Assembly: GCF_934295145.1 (NCBI RefSeq)
Contig: NZ_CAKRAS010000090.1
Span: forward strand, 1-6,902
Reading direction: 5' to 3'
From: an uncultured Eubacterium sp.
GTDB taxonomy: Bacteria; Bacillota; Clostridia; Lachnospirales; Lachnospiraceae
Length of the DNA stretch: 6,902 nucleotides
In this document: positions 1-6,535 of the stretch, piece by piece
Position numbering within the stretch: position 1 is the stretch's first letter
How the letters are laid out: each line of letters opens with the position of its first letter
Notes under the pieces: generated by a model
What the model was told of the DNA's origin: nothing
What the model saw: the letters and a program-made list of their open reading frames with translations, nothing else
Databases searched by the model: none
Translations under genes and position numbers: made by a program

Positions 1-362
1 CTGCCTGTCGGTTTCTTTCTTCTTATAATAAGATACACGATCGGAAGTATAATAATATAAGATGCTATAATAAACGATGACTTGGAAGCCGATGTATATT
101 GAAGTGCAACTGTAAATAAAAAGAATTCAAAAAACATTGCGGTTCCCATTTTCATTCCTGAAAACAGAAGATCTTTTGTATAATATTTGAATTTAGGTAT
201 ACATATCACTGCAAGTATGATTGCAGCAAACGAAAATCGAAATGCAAGTAATACAGAAGGCGGCACTTCGGCCACCAACTGTTTTACGGCTATGTAAGCG
301 GTGGCCCACAGGAATGCAGAGGCCACGAGGGCCAAGCACCCTATGAGACGACCTTTTTTCAT
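1..362 (-). CDS. DMT-superfamily EamA-type transporter, N-terminal part (C-terminus beyond left edge)
   Basis: Reading the minus strand from the ATG at 362 gives 120 open codons running off the window at position 1, so no stop is visible. The product begins MKKGRLIGCLALVASAFLWA and shows four hydrophobic membrane spans at about residues 5-26, 36-55, 68-88 and 97-114. The segment ALQYTSASKSSFI is typical of the EamA half-domain of drug/metabolite transporters, which normally have about 10 spans and 280-310 residues, so roughly 40% is present. The start lies 3 bases beyond the kamE stop, with an AGAGAGGA ribosome site inside the end of kamE, so it is very likely the last or a middle gene of the lysine operon and may be translationally coupled. 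Its substrate cannot be read from sequence. From context it might move lysine, a pathway intermediate or an end product across the membrane, but that is inference. Confidence 0.85.
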   Translation of the reverse strand, partial: MKKGRLIGCLALVASAFLWATAYIAVKQLVAEVPPSVLLAFRFSFAAIILAVICIPKFKYYTKDLLFSGMKMGTAMFFEFFLFTVALQYTSASKSSFIIASYIIILPIVYLIIRRKKPTG

Positions 363-365
363 GAT

Positions 366-1151
366 TTATTTAAATCCTCTCTTAACCATGTCTGTTACTG
401 CAAATGTTGCAACATCATCTGCATATTTACCTGCACCAAAGCCTGCATCATAACCAAGCTCTTTTGCAAGTTCATGTGTAATACGTGCACCACCACAGCA
501 AACGATATACTTATCACGAAGTCCCTCAGCCTCAAGAAGCTCGATCAGATTTGTTAAGTTCTGAATATGAACATCTTTCTGAGTAACAGTCTGAGATACC
601 AGCAGTACATCTGCATGTAACTCTTTTGCTTTCTCAATAAATTCTTCGTTTGGAATCTGAGATCCAAGGTTATATGCCTCGATCATTTCGTAACGCTCCA
701 GACCATAATGTCCGGCAAATCCTTTTCGGTTCATAACTGCATCGATACCTACGGTATGAGCATCTGTACCGGTGGAAGCACCTACTACTACGATCTTTCT
801 GCCGAAGTGCTCTTTGATATATTCATTCACTTCATCCATAGACATTGTCTCTTCTTCTACTGTCTGTACATGGATATCTGTGTAATTTACTGTGTGAACG
901 CAGCTGCCGTAGCAAACATAAAATGTAAATTCTGTATCCAGAGCATGGTGATGTGCTACATTGACATCTTCCAGTCCCATCAGTTTGCAAAGCTGTCTTG
1001 CTGCTTCTTCTCCGCGCTCATCATCTTTGATAGGTAATGTAAAGCTTAACTGCATTTTACCATCATTCATGGTGTCGCCGTACGGTTTGATTTTGGTCAG
1101 ATCCAGAGTTGTATCGAAATCTGCCTTGCTCATATTGTAAAGTCCACTCAT
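366..1151 (-). CDS. kamE: Lysine 5,6-aminomutase beta subunit (B12- and PLP-binding)
   Basis: Beta subunit of the adenosylcobalamin- and PLP-dependent lysine 5,6-aminomutase, which moves the terminal amino group of L-beta-lysine (or D-lysine) to the adjacent carbon, giving 3,5-diaminohexanoate from beta-lysine. The 261 residues match the usual length. An N-terminal dimerisation region (about 1-115) is followed by a Rossmann-like B12 domain with the base-off signature D130-A-H132-T-V-G135, where H132 is the predicted cobalt axial ligand. S186 (LLVSQT) and G220-G221 are the other expected cobalamin-tail positions. K143 in NRKGFAGHYG corresponds to the lysine (K144 in the Acetoanaerobium sticklandii enzyme, from memory) that forms the aldimine with PLP. 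The start is set by an AAGGAGG site 8 bases upstream, inside the end of kamD. Only 3 bases separate the kamD stop from this ATG, which fits equimolar alpha/beta synthesis. A D-ornithine 4,5-aminomutase is unlikely because the two-subunit layout and neighbours fit lysine. Confidence 0.96.
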   Translation of the reverse strand: MSGLYNMSKADFDTTLDLTKIKPYGDTMNDGKMQLSFTLPIKDDERGEEAARQLCKLMGLEDVNVAHHHALDTEFTFYVCYGSCVHTVNYTDIHVQTVEEETMSMDEVNEYIKEHFGRKIVVVGASTGTDAHTVGIDAVMNRKGFAGHYGLERYEMIEAYNLGSQIPNEEFIEKAKELHADVLLVSQTVTQKDVHIQNLTNLIELLEAEGLRDKYIVCCGGARITHELAKELGYDAGFGAGKYADDVATFAVTDMVKRGFK

Positions 1152-1154
1152 CGC

Positions 1155-2708
1155 TTAGACCTCCTTTTTCATCAGAGTAATAAACGGGTTGAAGTAATTA
1201 TCATCTTTTACTACAACGCCATCCAGACCTTTTCCGCCGTCTTTCGGACGTTTAATGTCTGCAAAAATACCCTGTTCCAGTGTTGCAAACAGACCCTGAT
1301 GCTCAATTTCTACAAGCAGGTCAGTTGCTTTCTGGAGTACTTCATTAGCACGTGACTGAATAATTCCGCCCTCTTTGAATTCAAGCTCAGAGCCGAAATC
1401 TTTCATTGTACGGAAAATGTACTGTGCATTCTCAATAGCCAGTGCACGGTCTGACATAAACGGTGTATGGATCGCTTCTGTCATCATACCAAGTAAGTGA
1501 AGTCTCTGTCCTGTCATAATAGTTACTGCATTGAATAATGCATCCTGTACATGACCACGGAAAATATTACCTGTCATGAATTTTGTAGGCGGCATGTATT
1601 TTAATGGTGCTTTCGGGAAGATTTCTCTAGCCATCTGTGCCTGTGCTAACTCATACAGGAATCCATTCTCTACATCCGGTGAAATCTCGAATGCATGTCC
1701 AAGACCCTGCTGCTCTTCCGGCAGACCAGCCATTAATGCAAACTGCTCATTCAGGAACTGAGAAGCAAGTACAGTATGTGCTTCTTCTACAGCATCTGCA
1801 GTTGTCAGGTAGTTATCCTCACCAGTATTAATGATAACGCCTGCAAAACCATTGATAATACGTGAGAAATACTGGTCAACCAGTGTTCTCTGCATGTTGA
1901 TATCACGGAACAGAATACCATATAAAGCATCGTTCAGCATAACGTCCAGACGCTCTAAAGCTCCCATTGCTGCGATCTCCGGCATACATAATCCGGAACA
2001 GTAGTTACAGAGACGGATATATCTATTTTCTTCCTCTCCTACTTTATCAAGGGCTGCTCTCATGAGACGGAAGTTCTCCTGTGTCGCATAAGTACCACCG
2101 AAACCTTCTGTAGTTGCACCATATGGTACATAATCCAGTAAGGACTGACCGGTTGTACGGATAACTGCGATGATGTCAGCGCCCTGTTTTGCGGCTGCAA
2201 CAGCCTGTGTAATATCTTCATAAATGTTACCTGTAGCAACGATCAGATAAAGGAACGGACCCTCTTTATCTCCACCGAAGGACTCCAGATACTCATTTCT
2301 TTTTGCTACATTTCCTGCTACTCTCTCTGTGGTAGCTTCTGCGATCGGCCAGATAGCCGCTTTGATTTCCTCTAAGGAAGCAACCGGAAGTTTTGTCAGA
2401 TCTACTTCTCCGCTGCTTACTTTCTCAGCGATTTCCTGTGGTCCTACACCAAGTGCAACCATTGCATTTCCTACATAAAATGCAACACCACCGGAAAGTA
2501 CTCCTTTTTCTTTCAGATGATCCACTACTACGTTTGGAAGCGGAACCTCTACCTCATTAACACCGTCGATTCCTAACAGACGGCAAACAGCTCTTTCAAC
2601 TGTAACTGTTGTATGTTCATCGATAAAAGCCTGAACATCTGCAGCAACATTATGTGCACTTGCTCTTGCTTTTGCGATTAATTCCTGGTTTAATCCAAGT
2701 TTGCTCAT
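1155..2708 (-). CDS. kamD: Lysine 5,6-aminomutase alpha subunit
   Basis: Alpha (TIM-barrel) subunit of lysine 5,6-aminomutase; it binds the substrate and most of the PLP while KamE carries the cobalamin and the PLP lysine. The protein has 517 residues, the normal family length, with no frameshift. Residues I recall as PLP or substrate contacts in the A. sticklandii enzyme occur at matching positions: R184 (AVIRTTGQS), S189, Y193, S238 (NYCSGL), Y263 (ALYGILF) and R268. The stretch DYVPYGATTEGFGGTYATQ (192-210) is a hallmark of the family. The ATG at 2708 is preceded by AAAGGAG about 10 bases upstream. The last codons (AAA AAG GAG GTC TAA) double as the ribosome site of kamE. Upstream a 142-base spacer separates it from kamA. 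No kamB/kamC pair is found there, although these often sit between kamA and kamD in other lysine fermenters. Confidence 0.96.
   Translation of the reverse strand: MSKLGLNQELIAKARASAHNVAADVQAFIDEHTTVTVERAVCRLLGIDGVNEVEVPLPNVVVDHLKEKGVLSGGVAFYVGNAMVALGVGPQEIAEKVSSGEVDLTKLPVASLEEIKAAIWPIAEATTERVAGNVAKRNEYLESFGGDKEGPFLYLIVATGNIYEDITQAVAAAKQGADIIAVIRTTGQSLLDYVPYGATTEGFGGTYATQENFRLMRAALDKVGEEENRYIRLCNYCSGLCMPEIAAMGALERLDVMLNDALYGILFRDINMQRTLVDQYFSRIINGFAGVIINTGEDNYLTTADAVEEAHTVLASQFLNEQFALMAGLPEEQQGLGHAFEISPDVENGFLYELAQAQMAREIFPKAPLKYMPPTKFMTGNIFRGHVQDALFNAVTIMTGQRLHLLGMMTEAIHTPFMSDRALAIENAQYIFRTMKDFGSELEFKEGGIIQSRANEVLQKATDLLVEIEHQGLFATLEQGIFADIKRPKDGGKGLDGVVVKDDNYFNPFITLMKKEV
1160..1166 (-). promoter_or_regulatory. 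Ribosome binding site of kamE embedded in the kamD 3' end
   Basis: The minus strand reads AAGGAGG here, a near-perfect Shine-Dalgarno 8 bases before the kamE ATG. It overlaps the last sense codons of kamD (KKEV). With only 3 bases between the kamD stop and the kamE start, terminating ribosomes can reinitiate directly, suiting a strict alpha/beta complex. Confidence 0.85.
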
Positions 2709-2756
2709 ACTTGAAAAACTCCTTTCATCTCGGTATTAAGTAACATGTCAGGCTAT

Positions 2757-2786
2757 TTTTCACGCCATCTGTACTTAGGGTGAAAA
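2757..2786 (-). promoter_or_regulatory. Inverted repeat overlapping the U-run of the kamA-kamD hairpin
   Basis: On the minus strand TTTTCAC (2786-2780) is complementary to GTGAAAA (2763-2757), separated by 16 bases. The first arm coincides with the U-run that follows the UUCG hairpin at 2786-2812. Pairing of the two arms would sequester that run, so it could weaken termination or simply form a second mRNA structure in the leader of kamD. The pairing is visible in the sequence; a regulatory role is speculative. Confidence 0.3.
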
Positions 2787-2812
2787 GCGGGGAAACCCGA
2801 AGGTCTCCCGCT
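2783..2812 (-). terminator. UUCG-capped hairpin between kamA and kamD (partial terminator or mRNA stabiliser)
   Basis: The minus strand reads AGCGGGAGACC, a TTCG loop, then GGTTTCCCCGCT and TTTTCACC. The stem has 11 pairs (one G-U) with a single bulged C, closed by the very stable C(UUCG)G tetraloop, and is followed by a short U-run. This has the shape of a Rho-independent terminator located 38 bases after the kamA stop. Because kamD and kamE are needed for the same pathway and no convincing promoter is seen after the hairpin, it more likely attenuates, or protects the 3' end of the upstream mRNA, than fully terminates. Confidence 0.65.
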
Positions 2813-2849
2813 CTTCCATTGTTTTATGGTTTTATTATTCTATGAATGC

Positions 2850-4106
2850 TTAGTGATGATCACTGTGACGGCGAACACGTGCTAAATCAGCCGGTTCAAT
2901 TGTCATCTGCAGACCCTGCTCAAGTGCTGCTACACCGACAACGTTTGCTTTTCTCTTTCCGGTACATACATCACATGTGCAGTGTGGCTCATAATGTGCC
3001 GGCTCTGTATATGTGGTAATAACGCCTTCGTAGTTACGAAGAATAACTTTACCAGGTGTCTGAGAAATAACGTAGTTCGGCATAACTGGTGTTTTTCCAC
3101 CACCGCCCGGTGCATCAACAACGAATGTCGGTACTGCATATCCGGATGTATGACCACGAAGTCCCTCAATGATCTCGATACCTTTGGAAACCGGAGTACG
3201 GAAGTGCTCTAATCCAAGAGAAAGGTCACACTGGTAAATGTAGTAAGGACGTACACGAATCTGTACTAATTTACGAACCAGGTCTTTCATTACATGTACA
3301 CAATCATTGATGCCTGCTAATAATACAGTCTGGTTTCCTAACGGAATACCTGCGTCAGCAAGTCTAGCACATGCTGCTGCGGACTCTTCTGTAATCTCGT
3401 TTGGATGATTGAAGTGTGTATTTAACCAGATTGGATGATATTTTTTCAACATGTTGCACAGTTCCGGAGTGATACGCTGTGGCATAACAACCGGTGTTCT
3501 TGATCCGATACGGATAATCTCAACATGAGGAATAGCACGTAACTGGGAGATGATATACTCAAGTCTCTCATCACTGATCAGTAATGCATCACCACCGGAT
3601 AACAGTACGTCACGTACTTCCGGATGATTACGGATATACTCTAAGCACTGCTCTACCTGATCAGTCGGTACGGAACCGTCTTTCTGTCCCGCGAAACGTC
3701 TTCTTGTACAATGACGGCAGTACATGGAGCACTGATCTGTTACAAGGAACAGAACACGGTCCGGATAACGGTGTGTCAGTCCCGGTGCCGGAGAATCTGT
3801 ATCCTCATGCAGCGGATCTTCCAGATCTGCAGCGGAACGATGAAGCTCTTTCTCTGTCGGGATTGCCTGTTTACGAACCGGATCTTCCGGATTAGTCGGA
3901 TCGATCAGAGATAAGTAATATGGTGTAACAGCCATACGAAGTGTGCTTAAGCATTTTGCAACACCTTCTTCTTCCTCTGCTGTCAGTGTCATGTATTTTT
4001 TCAGGTCTTCAACAGTCTCTACTCTGTTTTTTACCTGCCAGTGCCAATCATTCCATAATTCGTCTGGAACATCTTTGAATAATCCGAATTCTCTACTTTT
4101 TCTCAT
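2850..4106 (-). CDS. kamA: L-lysine 2,3-aminomutase (radical SAM, PLP)
   Basis: Catalyses the first step, interconverting L-lysine and L-beta-lysine with a [4Fe-4S] cluster, S-adenosylmethionine and PLP. The 418 residues are close to the Clostridium subterminale enzyme, with residues offset by one. The cluster motif is C126-SMY-C130-RH-C133, followed by TRRR. The SAM-binding GGDALL lies at 171-176. K338 in the PGGGGKTP loop is the PLP lysine. D294 (YQCDLS) and D331 correspond to substrate-ammonium binders. C269 plus C376, C378 and C381 match the four structural zinc cysteines of the clostridial tetramer, which argues for true lysine 2,3-aminomutase rather than the EpmB type or a beta-lysine synthase for osmolytes. 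The start is supported by AGAGGAGA (4116-4123), 9 bases upstream. It lies 64 bases after kdd and is probably cotranscribed. The C-terminus is His-rich (RRHSDHH). All catalytic residues are intact. Confidence 0.97.
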   Translation of the reverse strand: MRKSREFGLFKDVPDELWNDWHWQVKNRVETVEDLKKYMTLTAEEEEGVAKCLSTLRMAVTPYYLSLIDPTNPEDPVRKQAIPTEKELHRSAADLEDPLHEDTDSPAPGLTHRYPDRVLFLVTDQCSMYCRHCTRRRFAGQKDGSVPTDQVEQCLEYIRNHPEVRDVLLSGGDALLISDERLEYIISQLRAIPHVEIIRIGSRTPVVMPQRITPELCNMLKKYHPIWLNTHFNHPNEITEESAAACARLADAGIPLGNQTVLLAGINDCVHVMKDLVRKLVQIRVRPYYIYQCDLSLGLEHFRTPVSKGIEIIEGLRGHTSGYAVPTFVVDAPGGGGKTPVMPNYVISQTPGKVILRNYEGVITTYTEPAHYEPHCTCDVCTGKRKANVVGVAALEQGLQMTIEPADLARVRRHSDHH

Positions 4107-4170
4107 AGTTTTATATCTCCTCTTGATATTTACAATGTAGTTTTTTGTTTCCCCAATTATTATCTTTTAA

Positions 4171-5211
4171 TTATACATACTTCTGATCGAACAGGTTGCG
4201 GATTGCTTCGTTCTCTCTTAACTCCTGAAGTGTGATCTCTGCATGGCCTTTTGTATATCCATTACCGATGATCATATCAACGTCTTTACCTACACCCTCT
4301 GCACCAAGAGCTGCTTTTGTGAAGCTTGTAGCCATGGAGAAGAAGTATACGATACCACCGTCATGAACCGGAAGGATTGCGGACATTTCGCAGTTATTTA
4401 CGTTTACACAGCAGATAGCTACATCATACTCTTTGCCATCATTTGCTGCTAAAGCTTTCTCTAATACATCTACCGGAAGTGCTGCACTTGCCTGGAATGC
4501 TTTGTGGCAAACACCGAGTTTTAATAACTCATCTACACCATCCTGGCTGTAATCCATAGCTACAACACGACCTGTCGGTCCAACACGTTTCATAGCTTCG
4601 TAGCAAACCAGTGTACCGGATTTTCCAGCGCCACCGAGAACCAGAACGCTCTGACCCGGTTTTACTAATTTTGCTGTCTGAGCAGGTGCTCCAGCTACAT
4701 CTAATGCTGCCAGTGCAAGCGGCTCGCTGATGTCATCCGGAAGTTTTGCGTATAATGCGCTCTCGAATAATACAGCCTGACCTTTAATATCAACACGGTC
4801 GATTTCCGGATGGATCTCGATGATCTCATCAATCTTCAGTGGTGTCATGGATAAAGATACTAAGGAAGCAATTTTATCGCCAACTTTGATATCCAGATCT
4901 AAGTCTTCACCGATATAAGCAACTTTACCGATGAACATTCCGCCGGATCCTGTTACCGGATTCTGCATTTTACCACGCTCATTAACGATTCCCAGAATCA
5001 TCTCTTTGATTTTCTCTGTATCGCCACCACATGCCTCTTCAATCTGTGTGAAAGAAGCAGAGTCAATATTTAAAGAAATAACATCACAGATAATCTCGTT
5101 GGAATATCTTTTTGTCATGTCGTTATCAATTTTCTGAGCTGCCTGTGTCAAAACTCCCTGCGGCTCAATTACACGATGAATTCCGTATTTGTCACCTACT
5201 AATTTTCCCAT
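4171..5211 (-). CDS. kdd: L-erythro-3,5-diaminohexanoate dehydrogenase
   Basis: Third enzyme of the pathway: NAD(P)-dependent oxidative deamination of (3S,5S)-3,5-diaminohexanoate to 5-amino-3-oxohexanoate and ammonia. The 346-residue length fits the family. The N-terminus GDKYGIHRVIEPQGVLTQ (6-23) is characteristic of Kdd. A medium-chain-dehydrogenase-like fold is suggested by a GroES-like first half and a Rossmann half with VLVLGGAGKSGT (189-200); the nucleotide loop is GGAGKSG at 193-199. D220 at the end of the second Rossmann strand (VVAMD) would favour NAD+ over NADP+. The start is set by AGGAGGAG (5218-5225), 6 bases before the ATG. A 225-base spacer separates it from kce, and kamA follows 64 bases later. 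Identity rests on sequence character plus placement among kam and kce genes, since the family resembles zinc alcohol dehydrogenases only weakly. Confidence 0.95.
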   Translation of the reverse strand: MGKLVGDKYGIHRVIEPQGVLTQAAQKIDNDMTKRYSNEIICDVISLNIDSASFTQIEEACGGDTEKIKEMILGIVNERGKMQNPVTGSGGMFIGKVAYIGEDLDLDIKVGDKIASLVSLSMTPLKIDEIIEIHPEIDRVDIKGQAVLFESALYAKLPDDISEPLALAALDVAGAPAQTAKLVKPGQSVLVLGGAGKSGTLVCYEAMKRVGPTGRVVAMDYSQDGVDELLKLGVCHKAFQASAALPVDVLEKALAANDGKEYDVAICCVNVNNCEMSAILPVHDGGIVYFFSMATSFTKAALGAEGVGKDVDMIIGNGYTKGHAEITLQELRENEAIRNLFDQKYV

Positions 5212-5243
5212 TGTTTTCTCCTCCTGAAACTTATTCTTTCCTT

Positions 5244-5285
5244 ATTATAATGTTACATAAAAAACAATTTCCCCAAACTGTTTTT
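5244..5285 (-). promoter_or_regulatory. AT-rich hairpin and TATAAT box upstream of kdd
   Basis: On the minus strand AAAAACAGTTT, loop GGGG, AAATTGTTTTT (5285-5260) forms an 11-pair stem with one G-U pair. It is nearly all A-U and ends in a T-run, so it could act as a weak terminator or pausing site. A perfect TATAAT follows at 5249-5244, about 33 bases before the kdd ATG, but no acceptable -35 box lies 16-18 bases before it. Together these could be a weak internal promoter for kdd or chance features of an AT-rich spacer. Confidence 0.25.
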
Positions 5286-5436
5286 CGTTTTGAATCACGT
5301 TTTGTTTATCTGTAAAAGGATCCAGTTGCTTTGCAATCGTATGTCAGGGTTTTTAACATTTTCATAACCGAATCCCTTTTACATTCCTTCTAACATGAAT
5401 TCCCGGATATATACCGGTTGTTTCATACCTCTCAGA

Positions 5437-6255
5437 TTATTTCAAACCTAAGATTTCTCTTGCCTCTGCCGGAGTAGCTACCGGTCTTCCGAGTTCTTTT
5501 GCAATTCTTACTACTTTCTCAACCATCTCTCCGTTGGAAGCTGCAAGTTTGCCTTTTTCAATATATACGTTATCTTCGAAGCCGACTCTTACATGTCCGC
5601 CCATCAGAATTCCCATTGTTACCATCGGATACTCAAATCTGCCGACACCGGATACGGTCCATGTGGAACCTGCCGGAATACTGTTTGCCATGAAAAGCAG
5701 ATCTCTTGGCTCACCGGAGATACCTCCGTTGACACCCATTACAAAATCAAAATGCATTGGTGCTTTGATGTATCCTTTTTTATGAAGGCGGATGGCCATG
5801 TCGATCATACCTTTGTCAAATACTTCGATCTCAGGTTTGATTCCGTATTCGTTCATTGTGTTTGCGAAATCAATGATCATGTTCTCTGTGTTAACGAAGA
5901 TTTCATCACCGCCAAAGTTACATGTTCCACAATCCAATGTTGCCATTTCCGGTCTTAAAGTAGTAGGTGCCAGACGCTCTTCGTTACTCATGCCAACTGC
6001 TCCCCCAGTAGATGGCTGAATAATAACATCCGGACATACTTCCTTGATTGCATTGATGCAGGCCTCGAAACGATCTCTGCTCTGTGTCGGTGTTCCATCA
6101 TCGTCTCTTACATGAAGATGGATAATGGAAGCTCCCGCGTCGTAAGCGCTTTTTGCTTCTTTTGCAATTTCCTCTACTGTATAAGGAACTGCCGGGTTAT
6201 GCTCTTTGGTAACCTCAGCGCCACAGATACATGCAGTGATAATTAATTTTTCCAT
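5437..6255 (-). CDS. kce: 3-keto-5-aminohexanoate cleavage enzyme (BKACE family)
   Basis: Zinc-dependent enzyme that reacts 5-amino-3-oxohexanoate with acetyl-CoA to give acetoacetate and 3-aminobutyryl-CoA. The protein has 272 residues, near the 275 of the characterised Cloacamonas Kce, and is a TIM barrel of the DUF849/BKACE family. Metal ligands are H46 and H48 in the IIHLHVRD motif, with E227 (VGFEDN) as the third. E14, S82 (QPSTGG), R223 and D228 match active-site positions I recall from the Cloacamonas structure, allowing a few residues of offset; E14 and the pair R223/D228 suit an amino-bearing beta-keto acid. The ATG at 6255 follows an AAAAGGAGAGG site (6264-6274). It is the first gene downstream of the lysine riboswitch. 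The BKACE family contains many other substrates, but the neighbourhood makes Kce the clear choice. Confidence 0.95.
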   Translation of the reverse strand: MEKLIITACICGAEVTKEHNPAVPYTVEEIAKEAKSAYDAGASIIHLHVRDDDGTPTQSRDRFEACINAIKEVCPDVIIQPSTGGAVGMSNEERLAPTTLRPEMATLDCGTCNFGGDEIFVNTENMIIDFANTMNEYGIKPEIEVFDKGMIDMAIRLHKKGYIKAPMHFDFVMGVNGGISGEPRDLLFMANSIPAGSTWTVSGVGRFEYPMVTMGILMGGHVRVGFEDNVYIEKGKLAASNGEMVEKVVRIAKELGRPVATPAEAREILGLK

Positions 6256-6300
6256 AGCGTTTACCTCTCCTTTTAAAATTATCCCAATACATTATAAAAC

Positions 6301-6350
6301 ATTAAAAGCGCTATCCATCGGAATCCTTTTGGACTCCTCTGAATAGCGCT
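6301..6350 (-). terminator. Expression-platform hairpin of the lysine riboswitch (conditional terminator)
   Basis: The minus strand forms a 20-position stem: left arm 6350-6331 (AGCGCTATTC then AGAGGAGTCC), AAAA loop 6330-6327, right arm 6326-6307 (ending GGATAGCGCT). All positions pair except two adjacent G/A mismatches, with two G-U pairs. It is followed by TTTTAAT and, slightly later, TTTT, a rather short U-run. The base of the stem reuses 6342-6346, the 3' strand of aptamer helix P1, and the neighbouring junction bases. Terminator and lysine-bound aptamer therefore cannot coexist, which predicts read-through when lysine is bound. Without the shared base the remaining inner helix sits away from the U-run and would not terminate. 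Confidence 0.75.
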
Positions 6351-6506
6351 CCACGTTTTCACATGACAATTCAAAAGCTGTATGCCCCTGAACCAAGTCC
6401 GGATCTCATTATAAATCCTTCCTTTCGGCGATTGGCCCCTTCGCATACAACATTGGAAATAATGTTCCTTAACATTTGCTGCTACCCGGCAAACCGCACC
6501 TCTATT
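6342..6506 (-). ncRNA. Lysine riboswitch aptamer (L box), five-helix junction
   Basis: The minus strand contains the conserved L-box strings in order: AATAGAGGTGCGG, GCGAAGG, AATCGCCGAAAGG, a TTGTCA segment and GTGGAGCGCTATT, as in lysC riboswitches. All five helices can be drawn. P1 is AATAG (6506-6502) with CTATT (6346-6342). P2 is GCGGTT (6497-6492) with AATCGC (6433-6428), extended by an imperfect stem to GGAA/TTCC closing loop CATTAT. P3 includes GGAT (6418-6415) with ATCC (6404-6401). P4 is an 11-pair stem, 6394-6384 with 6378-6368. P5 is CATG (6365-6362) with CGTG (6355-6352). The P2 loop CATTAT (6464-6459) is exactly complementary to ATAATG (6412-6407) in the P3 loop, the expected kissing interaction. 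P1 is short and mostly A-U. It lies upstream of kce, in the leader of the lysine-degradation genes. Confidence 0.93.
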
Positions 6507-6535
6507 TTTGATATTATGTAGTTTTTGATATTATG
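6505..6535 (-). repeat. Perfect 14-bp direct repeat at the riboswitch 5' boundary
   Basis: The plus-strand word TTTTTGATATTATG occurs at 6505-6518 and again at 6522-6535, a 17-base period with a 3-base gap. On the minus strand each copy reads CATAATATCAAAAA and contains CATAAT, one mismatch from a -10 box. It could be a tandem duplication that doubled a promoter element, or a pair of regulator sites. Confidence 0.8.
6513..6535 (-). promoter_or_regulatory. Candidate -10 boxes for the riboswitch-led operon
   Basis: Two CATAAT hexamers (minus strand, 6535-6530 and 6518-6513) lie just before the aptamer. They would start transcripts near 6523 or 6506, the latter exactly at the P1 helix. No good TTGACA-like -35 is seen 16-18 bases upstream of either, so the assignment rests mainly on position: the riboswitch needs a promoter in the 72 bases between it and the kal stop unless it is reached by read-through from kal. 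Confidence 0.35.

Noticed and set aside
2930..3169. Second minus-strand frame inside kamA
   Set aside because: Fully contained in kamA in another frame; kamA has all catalytic and zinc residues in order.
5379..5426. Minus-strand 15-codon ORF (MKQPVYIREFMLEGM) after kce, followed in frame by 27 more open codons
   Set aside because: The GAGAGG motif sits only one base before the ATG, too close for a ribosome site, and the ORF is too short to separate from chance; no recognised peptide.
5593..5958. Plus-strand open frame of 121 codons opposite kce, and similar plus-strand frames opposite kamE, kamD, kamA, kdd and kal
   Set aside because: They lie antisense inside well-supported genes, have Cys/His/Ser-rich compositions typical of shadow frames, and match no recognisable family.
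6291..6296. Perfect TATAAT on the minus strand between the riboswitch hairpin and kce
   Set aside because: No -35-like hexamer at 16-18 bases upstream; it falls in the A/T-rich tail of the terminator. A promoter here would bypass the riboswitch, so it merits a glance in start-site data but is not called.
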